A stretch of 49,291 nucleotides of DNA from Flavobacteriales bacterium. Lineage in GTDB: Bacteria; Bacteroidota; Bacteroidia; Flavobacteriales; Flavobacteriaceae. Below are positions 43,737 through 49,291 of this stretch, piece by piece. The notes below the pieces were generated by a model. That model made no database searches. It was not told the origin of the DNA and worked only from the letters and a program-made list of their open reading frames with translations. Numbering within the stretch: the first letter of the stretch is position 1; every line of letters starts with the position of its first letter. The translations under genes and the position numbers were made by a program. Location: positions 1-49,291 of the forward strand of contig SGZF01000007.1 in the NCBI GenBank assembly GCA_004213645.1, in the 5' to 3' direction.

Positions 43737-44751
43737 TAAAATTGCAGTTTGGATGGAGGCAAGCCTAGACGATGATTATGGAAAAATGGGAATTAGTGCA
43801 TTAAGATATCTAGATAATGAAATATTATGTGTTATAGATTCAGTTTTTTCTGGAAAAAGTCTTTCGGAAGTTTCAATAATACAAAAAAACATACCTATAG
43901 TAAAAAGTATAAATGAAGCAAAATCCCTAGGCTGTAATGTTCTTCTTTTAGGAGTTTTAACATCAGGAGGACTTAGACCAAAGTCATGGGATATTGTTTT
44001 GAAAGAAGCTTTAGAGAAAGGAATGTCAATAATTAATGGACTCCATGATCAGGTTTCTCCTACTTTTTCAAAATATATAGTAGAAGAAAACCAATGGATA
44101 TGGGATACTAGAGTGCCTAAATTTATTCCAAAAGTAGGATCAGCTAAAGCCGCTAATCTTAATAATAAAAGAGTTCTTATGATAGGAACAGATATGGCTG
44201 CTGGTAAAATGACTGTTGGGCTAGAATTATATTCATACTTAACAGATAAAAAAATTAATACAGGGTTTGTCGCTACAGGTCAAGTAGGAATAACTATTAC
44301 CGGAAGAGGGATTCCTCTTGATGCATATAAACTTGATCATGCATGTGGTGCAGTTGAGTCTGCAATAATAGAGCAAAAAGATAAAGATATCATAATTGTA
44401 GAAGGTCAAGGGTCAATTCTTCACCCGGGGAGTTCCGCAACACTGCCGTTGATGCGAGGAGCATGTCCAACACATATGATTCTATGCCATATTGCCAGAA
44501 ATCAAACATTAAGATCTGTAGAAAATATTAGAATTCCAGATTTGAAAAAATTCATATCTCTTAATGAGCAGTTGGCATCAGTCATAGGAACCTATCCAGA
44601 ATCAAAAGTAGTGGGGATTGCATTAAATACTAATTTGATGTCGGAAAAGTCTGCTAGGAAATTTATCAAAAAAGTAGAAAAAGAGACAGGGCTTCCTTCA
44701 ACTGATGTTGTAAGATTTGGAGGAGATAAAATTTTTAGTCAATTAGTATAG
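43720..44751 (+). CDS. DUF1611 family protein, D-glutamate N-acetyltransferase (DgcN)-like
   Basis: A 343-residue protein of the DUF1611 family, with an N-terminal Rossmann-like part and a C-terminal P-loop-like domain with GTDMAAGKMT at G156 to T165 and IIVEGQGSILHPG near 225-237. Members are now linked to D-glutamate N-acetyltransferase (DgcN). It overlaps the epimerase gene by 17 nt, indicating coupled synthesis. The stop abuts that of the convergent YkuK gene. Confidence 0.8.
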   Translation: MIKSTDKIAVWMEASLDDDYGKMGISALRYLDNEILCVIDSVFSGKSLSEVSIIQKNIPIVKSINEAKSLGCNVLLLGVLTSGGLRPKSWDIVLKEALEKGMSIINGLHDQVSPTFSKYIVEENQWIWDTRVPKFIPKVGSAKAANLNNKRVLMIGTDMAAGKMTVGLELYSYLTDKKINTGFVATGQVGITITGRGIPLDAYKLDHACGAVESAIIEQKDKDIIIVEGQGSILHPGSSATLPLMRGACPTHMILCHIARNQTLRSVENIRIPDLKKFISLNEQLASVIGTYPESKVVGIALNTNLMSEKSARKFIKKVEKETGLPSTDVVRFGGDKIFSQLV

Positions 44752-45201
44752 CTACTTACAATGATAATCAGCTGCTCTGGTTGCAATTTGATTGTTTGGC
44801 TTAACGTTTACTTTATATCCTAGTGAATTTGCCCAACCTTTAGTTGCAGAAATTAGTTTATTTGATTTAAAACTTTCGTCAGAGTTGTAGTCCATGTCAA
44901 TTTCGACCTGAACACTAACTTGCTTTGTTAACCATTCAGCTACTTTTATACTATATTCAGCTTCCAACCAAAGCCTTTTCCATATATCATTTATCGCTTC
45001 ACAAGAAGATTTACTTAAAATATAATGCACACCTCTAGTTCCCAGTCTATAAGCAATAACACTTGTATAATTTGTTTTCTTCCCTACATTTTGTGAGTCA
45101 GATCCAATATGAATTTTTGCGTAAGGATATTCTTTTAAAATACCAAGTGTATGGTCAACCGGGTCAACATTATTTCCTTGAATATCTTTAAATAATCTCA
45201 T
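44752..45201 (-). CDS. YkuK/DUF458 RNase H-like family protein
   Basis: A 149-residue protein with the family opening IHIGSDSQNVGKKTNYTSVIAYR (about residues 30-52), in which D34 resembles the first RNase H-fold acid residue, and IDMDYN near 100. The C-terminus ends NQIATRAADYHCK. Nuclease activity is predicted from fold only. It lies opposite in strand to the neighbouring amino-acid genes and probably has no link to them. Confidence 0.75.
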   Translation of the reverse strand: MRLFKDIQGNNVDPVDHTLGILKEYPYAKIHIGSDSQNVGKKTNYTSVIAYRLGTRGVHYILSKSSCEAINDIWKRLWLEAEYSIKVAEWLTKQVSVQVEIDMDYNSDESFKSNKLISATKGWANSLGYKVNVKPNNQIATRAADYHCK

Positions 45202-45261
45202 ATTCGAAAATAAATATTATTTGTAAATTACATTATCAATAAAACCTTAAATTATTAACGA

Positions 45262-46695
45262 ATGAAAAATTTTCTCATATTTTTATTACTAATATTTGTT
45301 CACGAAAACATATATGCACAGAGCGCAAATAAATTAAAGAAAGAATTACTTAGCTCTATTGAGCAAAAGTCAGAGGAACTAATAACCATTAGTGATAATA
45401 TTTGGGAAGCTGCTGAAGTTGCGTTTAGAGAAGCAAAATCTTCGCAATATTTAATTGAGTATGCAAAAAAAAATGGGTTTATTGTTGATTCTGATTTAGC
45501 AGGTATGCCAACAGCATTTACCGCAACCTTTGGAGAAGGAAGCCCGGTTATTGGAATTATTGGAGAATTCGATGCGTTACCTGGTCTATCTCAGACCACA
45601 GTTCCTTATAAAAGTGAACTTGTTAACGGAGGTGCCGGACATGGTTGTGGTCATAACTTATTTGGAACAGCCAGTTTGGGAGCTGCTGTAGCCATAAAAG
45701 AGTTAATAGAGAATGGAAGTCTAACCGGAACTGTAAAATATTTTGGGACTCCTGCTGAGGAAAAGTTTTTTGGAAAACTTTGGATGATAAGAGAAGGGGT
45801 ATTTGATAATGTAGATGTTGTGATGGATTGGCACCCCGCTGATAATACCGAGGCAAATGTTCAGCCTTCATTAGCACTAGTTGATTTTATGGTGGAATTT
45901 ACTGGGCAAGCTGCTCATGCTTCTGCAGACCCTTGGAATGCAAGAAGTGCTTCCGATGCATTAGAGCTTTATACTCATGGGATAAATTCGTATCGAGAGC
46001 ATATTAAACCAAGCGTAAGGATTCACTACCATATTCAAGATGCTGGACAGGTAGTAAATGTTGTACCAGATTACTCAAGAATTTGGGTAAGGGTAAGAGA
46101 CATAACAAGAGATGGATTAGTTCCTGTTTATGATCAAGTTAAAAAAATGGCAGGTGGTGCTGCAATTATGGCAAATGTTGATCATAATGTTTCGTTAATT
46201 TCAGGTATTCATGATTTACTTCCAAATAGAACAGGTGGAATGGTAATGCAGAAGAATCTAGAAACTTTAGGAGATATTCAATATTCTCAAGAAGAAATTC
46301 AATTTGCATTTGAAATGCAAGAAAATAATGGAAAACCTAAAGTTGGCATTGATGGAAAAATTAGACCTCTAAGAGAGACGCTCGCAAGTCCTGGGGGTGG
46401 TTCAACAGACGTTGGAGATGTAAGTTATAATGTTCCTGTTGTTAGCTTAGCAGCAACAACAGCTCCAAAAGGTGTGCCATGGCACTCCTGGTCTGTTGTA
46501 GCAAGTTCAGGAATGTCAATTGGCCACAAAGGAATGCTTCACGCAGCAAAAGCATTAGGGATGACTATGGTAGATATTTTCAAGGATGAAAAATTAAGAA
46601 AAGAGATAAAGGCAGAGTTTGATGAAAGAATAGGGGACTATAAATATGATGCTTTCTTGGATCCAGGTCCACCCCCTATAGATTATGTAGATTAG
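45262..46695 (+). CDS. Exported M20 (AbgB-like) amidohydrolase
   Basis: A 477-residue zinc peptidase-like protein with a signal peptide (MKNFLIFLLLIFVHENIYAQ). It fits the aminobenzoyl-glutamate utilisation protein B group: GHGCGHN with H127, C129 and H131, PAEE near 165, MDWHPAD near 190, and PWHSWS near 412. The C-terminal KYDAFLDPGPPPIDYV tail is typical of this group. It would release an amino acid from an N-acyl or aryl-glutamate-like substrate in the periplasm; the substrate is unproven. Convergent with the AGCS symporter, sharing TTAG. Confidence 0.88.
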   Translation: MKNFLIFLLLIFVHENIYAQSANKLKKELLSSIEQKSEELITISDNIWEAAEVAFREAKSSQYLIEYAKKNGFIVDSDLAGMPTAFTATFGEGSPVIGIIGEFDALPGLSQTTVPYKSELVNGGAGHGCGHNLFGTASLGAAVAIKELIENGSLTGTVKYFGTPAEEKFFGKLWMIREGVFDNVDVVMDWHPADNTEANVQPSLALVDFMVEFTGQAAHASADPWNARSASDALELYTHGINSYREHIKPSVRIHYHIQDAGQVVNVVPDYSRIWVRVRDITRDGLVPVYDQVKKMAGGAAIMANVDHNVSLISGIHDLLPNRTGGMVMQKNLETLGDIQYSQEEIQFAFEMQENNGKPKVGIDGKIRPLRETLASPGGGSTDVGDVSYNVPVVSLAATTAPKGVPWHSWSVVASSGMSIGHKGMLHAAKALGMTMVDIFKDEKLRKEIKAEFDERIGDYKYDAFLDPGPPPIDYVD

Positions 46696-48041
46696 ATCCA
46701 AGATCTAGATTTCATCTCTTTTGTTACAATTTTTGCTAAACATATAATTGCAATCATATTAGGAATAGCCATTAATGCAAATGCAACATCAATTAATCCT
46801 ATAACAATTTCAACTGTAAGAATTGAAGAAATAATTATTGCGGCTATATATACATAATTATAATGCTTGCCTTTTTCAGGGCTTGTCAAAAAACCATAGC
46901 ATTTAACTCCATAATATGAATAAGTAAAAAGTGTTGATATTCCAAATATAGAAATCATAATAATTAGAATATAATCTCCAAAGCCAAAGAATAATAATCT
47001 AAAGGCTTCAAGAGATAAAACAATTCCATTTAAATCACTTTCAAGATAAGCACCACTAATAATAATAATTAAACCCGTTATTGTACAAACTAAAATTGTA
47101 TCTAATATTGGGCCTAACATACCAACCAAACCTTCATCAGTTCCCTTCTTAGATGTTGATTGACCGTGATAGATTGGAGCTAGACCAACTCCACTCTCAC
47201 TTGAAAAAACCGCTCTTCGAATACCAATTAAAACAAGCCCCCAGAAGCCACCCTGAACCATAGTGTTAAAGTTAAAAGCCTCACTAAATATTAGGGCAAA
47301 TGTAGATGGAACAACACTCGCATTTGATATCAAAATAAATAATCCTAAAATAAAATATAAAATTACCATAACTGGAACTAAACTGGATGTTACACTTACT
47401 ATTGATTTAAGACCACCAAAAATTACAAATGAAGTTAATATTGTAAAGATTATGCCTATAATTAGTTTCCAATTGCCTTCACCTATATTAAGAAGAGCAT
47501 TAGGATTTAATACATCTATATATGACTGGGTTAATTGATTTGCGGTAAACGCAGGAAGCACCCCTATTAATCCAGCTATTGAAAACCAAATTGCCAAAGG
47601 TCTACCCCACTTTTTAATTCCCAAAGTCATGTAGTACATTGGGCCTCCTAAAAACTCTCCATTTTTATCCTTTTTTCTTAAACTAACAGCAAGTGAACAT
47701 GAGAAAAATTTTATAGTTGCTCCAATCAAAGCAGTAATCCACATCCAGAAAAGTACTCCTGGGCCTCCTTGATGAATTGCAATAGAAACGCCAGAAATGT
47801 TTCCAAGCCCTACAGTTGCAGCTAAGACTGCTGATAGAGCTTGAAACCGTGAAATACCAATATTAGAATCATCTTTTTTTAATAAAAGGTTAAATCCATT
47901 TGAAATTTTTAACAAAGGATTTGCTCTGGAGATTATAGTTAGATAAATTCCTCCACCAATAATAAGGAATAACATTATCCAATTTAATGGAACTATAATT
48001 TGATTTATAAAGGTTTCAATTGAATCAAATAATCCATTCAT
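46692..48041 (-). CDS. AGCS family sodium:alanine (amino acid) symporter
   Basis: A 449-residue inner-membrane transporter with about eleven helices. It shows AGCS landmarks: AATVGLGNISGVSIAI, GGPMYYMTLGI, and the ESGVGLAPIYHGQS loop. Members import alanine or glycine, sometimes D-alanine, with sodium. Its position beside an exported amidohydrolase and a D-glutamate pair suggests amino-acid scavenging. The stop codon is shared in TTAG with the amidohydrolase. Confidence 0.9.
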   Translation of the reverse strand: MNGLFDSIETFINQIIVPLNWIMLFLIIGGGIYLTIISRANPLLKISNGFNLLLKKDDSNIGISRFQALSAVLAATVGLGNISGVSIAIHQGGPGVLFWMWITALIGATIKFFSCSLAVSLRKKDKNGEFLGGPMYYMTLGIKKWGRPLAIWFSIAGLIGVLPAFTANQLTQSYIDVLNPNALLNIGEGNWKLIIGIIFTILTSFVIFGGLKSIVSVTSSLVPVMVILYFILGLFILISNASVVPSTFALIFSEAFNFNTMVQGGFWGLVLIGIRRAVFSSESGVGLAPIYHGQSTSKKGTDEGLVGMLGPILDTILVCTITGLIIIISGAYLESDLNGIVLSLEAFRLLFFGFGDYILIIMISIFGISTLFTYSYYGVKCYGFLTSPEKGKHYNYVYIAAIIISSILTVEIVIGLIDVAFALMAIPNMIAIICLAKIVTKEMKSRSWI

Positions 48042-48109
48042 GTCGAAAATTAATGATTAAATTTTGAAAAGATTACTTTCTTTTTTAATTTATTATAAAA
48101 TAAATAATT

Positions 48110-49240
48110 ATGCAATCAAGACGAGAGTGGTTCAAGTCTTCAATTGGTTTAGGAGGGCTAATGATTACACCTTCAATTTTAACTGCTGAAGAAATAAAAA
48201 AATATAATCCAAGACCTTTGTCAAATATCGTTAAGTTAAGCTCAAATGAAAATCCGTATGGGCCATCAGAAAGAGTTAGAAATGCTATTATAGATTCATT
48301 TGACAATGCATGTAGATATCCATATGAATATATTTTAGAACTTCAAAAATCATTAGCAAAAAAACATAATGTTTCTCTTGAAAGTATTGTAATTACAGGG
48401 GGGTCTAATGAAGCACTTAGAGTTACTGGATTGGCTATAGCAGATGCAGGAGGTGAAATAGTAGCAGGACAACCTACTTACCTTGCACTTATGAGTTATG
48501 CTGAGGGAATGGGTGGGAAAATTAAATGGGTGCCTGTTGGTTCTGATAAAGGATATGATCTTGTTGAACTTGAAAAAAAAATAGATGATAAAACAAAGAT
48601 GGTTTTTATTGCAAATCCAAATAATCCAACTGGCACTTTACTTGATAAGAATCCATTAAGTAAATTTTGTGAAAGAGCTTCTGAGAGAACAATAGTCTTT
48701 TGCGATGAGGCCTATTATGACTATATAACTGAGGAGAATTATCCATCCATGGATTATCTTGTAAGAGAAGGAAAAGATGTTATAGTTTCCAGGACATTCT
48801 CAAAAGTATACGGAATGGCCGGCTTAAGAATTGGATATTTGATTTTGAAACCAGAATTAGCAGATCAATTATTTGGTGAGTACTCTCCATATGGAAGAAA
48901 TAAGATTATGGCACAGACAAATATACTTGCTGTTGCAGCTGCAAACGAAGCATTAAAAGACTCGGACTTTTACTCTTTCTCGTTGAAAAAAGCAAATGAG
49001 GAAAAAAATAAAATTTATAAATTACTAGACTATTTGGACCTTAAATATATTAAATCAAGCACCAACTTTGTTTTCTTTGAATCTAAAAAACATATTGATG
49101 ATTTATCAAAAGAAATGCTGGATAAAGGAGTTAGAGTTGGAAGACCTTTTCCTCCTTTCTACGACTGGTGTAGAATAAGCACTGGAACTAGTCAAGAGGT
49201 AGATAAATTTATAAATGCAATGTTGGAAGTTTATAGCTAG
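48110..49240 (+). CDS. Class I/II PLP aminotransferase with twin-arginine signal (HisC-like)
   Basis: A 376-residue fold-type I aminotransferase of the histidinol-phosphate/aromatic group. PLP lysine K232 lies in SRTFSKVYGMAGLRIGY; other blocks are LSSNENPYGPS, ANPNNPTG and CDEAYYDY, and C-terminal RVGRPFPP and RISTG. The N-terminus MQSRREWFKSSIGLGG has a twin-arginine motif (SRREWFK) and a hydrophobic stretch to TAEE, as in Tat signals. A Tat-exported PLP enzyme fits export of a cofactor-loaded protein. It is not in a his operon, so biosynthesis of histidine is unlikely. The substrate is unknown. Confidence 0.85.
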   Translation: MQSRREWFKSSIGLGGLMITPSILTAEEIKKYNPRPLSNIVKLSSNENPYGPSERVRNAIIDSFDNACRYPYEYILELQKSLAKKHNVSLESIVITGGSNEALRVTGLAIADAGGEIVAGQPTYLALMSYAEGMGGKIKWVPVGSDKGYDLVELEKKIDDKTKMVFIANPNNPTGTLLDKNPLSKFCERASERTIVFCDEAYYDYITEENYPSMDYLVREGKDVIVSRTFSKVYGMAGLRIGYLILKPELADQLFGEYSPYGRNKIMAQTNILAVAAANEALKDSDFYSFSLKKANEEKNKIYKLLDYLDLKYIKSSTNFVFFESKKHIDDLSKEMLDKGVRVGRPFPPFYDWCRISTGTSQEVDKFINAMLEVYS

Positions 49241-49291
49241 TTTTTGTAAATAATATAAGTTGCTTTTACACCTGTAGCAAGATTCCATCTA
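49237..49291 (-). CDS. 3' end of an unidentified gene, truncated by the window edge
   Basis: The minus strand is open for 17 codons (RWNLATGVKATYIIYKN) up to the edge, ending in TAG. The stop overlaps the aminotransferase stop in CTAG, the same arrangement as at other convergent junctions here. The alternating hydrophobic/polar pattern suggests a beta strand, but no family can be named. Confidence 0.4.
   Translation of the reverse strand, partial: RWNLATGVKATYIIYKN

Noticed and set aside
1-49291. CRISPR arrays, insertion sequences, rRNA and complete tRNAs
   Set aside because: None were recognised on reading both strands; the only RNA gene is the truncated tRNA at the left edge.

Overview
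This 49.3 kb stretch is a compact, strongly AT-rich chromosomal segment of a member of the Bacteroidota, most likely an uncultured marine flavobacterium with a streamlined genome. The assignment rests on several signs. Promoters match the Bacteroidota -7 element TAnnTTTG, in three places with a TTG -33 element 19-21 bp upstream. Shine-Dalgarno sequences are rare. The ATP synthase operon lacks atpD and atpC. Lineage-typical families are present (DUF4837, DUF6341, DUF6427, DUF4254, DUF4292, HU-CCDC81/SPOR). Lipoprotein and outer-membrane genes show a Gram-negative envelope. I see no insertion sequence, prophage, CRISPR array or rRNA. The window opens in a truncated tRNA and closes in the last codons of an unidentified gene.

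Layout. 1-10 kb: folB, glnS, an SPFH protein, gltX, ybeY, mnmG, a methyltransferase, holB and pgk, with two parS-like ParB-binding palindromes on either side of mnmG (5055-5070 and 6951-6966). 10-17 kb: a DUF4837 lipoprotein, a 50-residue tatA, an active-site-intact M23 peptidase, a bacterial GH3 protein, two glycan enzymes and purD. 17-20 kb: DUF6341, DUF6427, DUF4254, a GT9 glycosyltransferase and a 2Fe-2S ferredoxin. 20-26 kb: bactofilin, atpZ and atpBEFHAG, with a small lipoprotein gene inserted between atpH and atpA. 26-38 kb: sugar nucleotidyltransferase, DUF4292, an EnvC-type degenerate M23 protein, HU-SPOR protein, trpS, an acyltransferase, recA, an M24 peptidase, trhO, PBP1A and a GNAT enzyme. 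38-42 kb: an LpxR-like protein and a four-gene minus-strand envelope operon (stand-alone TonB plug, TlpA-like thioredoxin, cysteine-bearing propeller lipoprotein, second propeller-like lipoprotein). 42-49 kb: an accessory amino-acid region with a helix-turn-helix protein, a dgcA/dgcN-like pair for D-glutamate metabolism, an RNase H-like protein, an exported AbgB-like amidohydrolase, an AGCS symporter and an aminotransferase with a twin-arginine signal.

Genes are packed tightly. Eleven of twelve convergent junctions overlap or lie within 10 nt, and five of them share a 4-nt palindrome that serves as the stop codon on both strands. Several genes start only 3-8 nt after their promoter -7 element, which implies leaderless transcripts; this also moves some start codons (ybeY, holB). 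No gene-free stretch exceeds 300 bases; the longest is 42117-42318. The most interesting points are the parS pair, the leaderless translation-related genes, the lipoprotein inside the ATP synthase operon, the D-glutamate/peptidoglycan scavenging neighbourhood, and the propeller/TlpA/plug operon.
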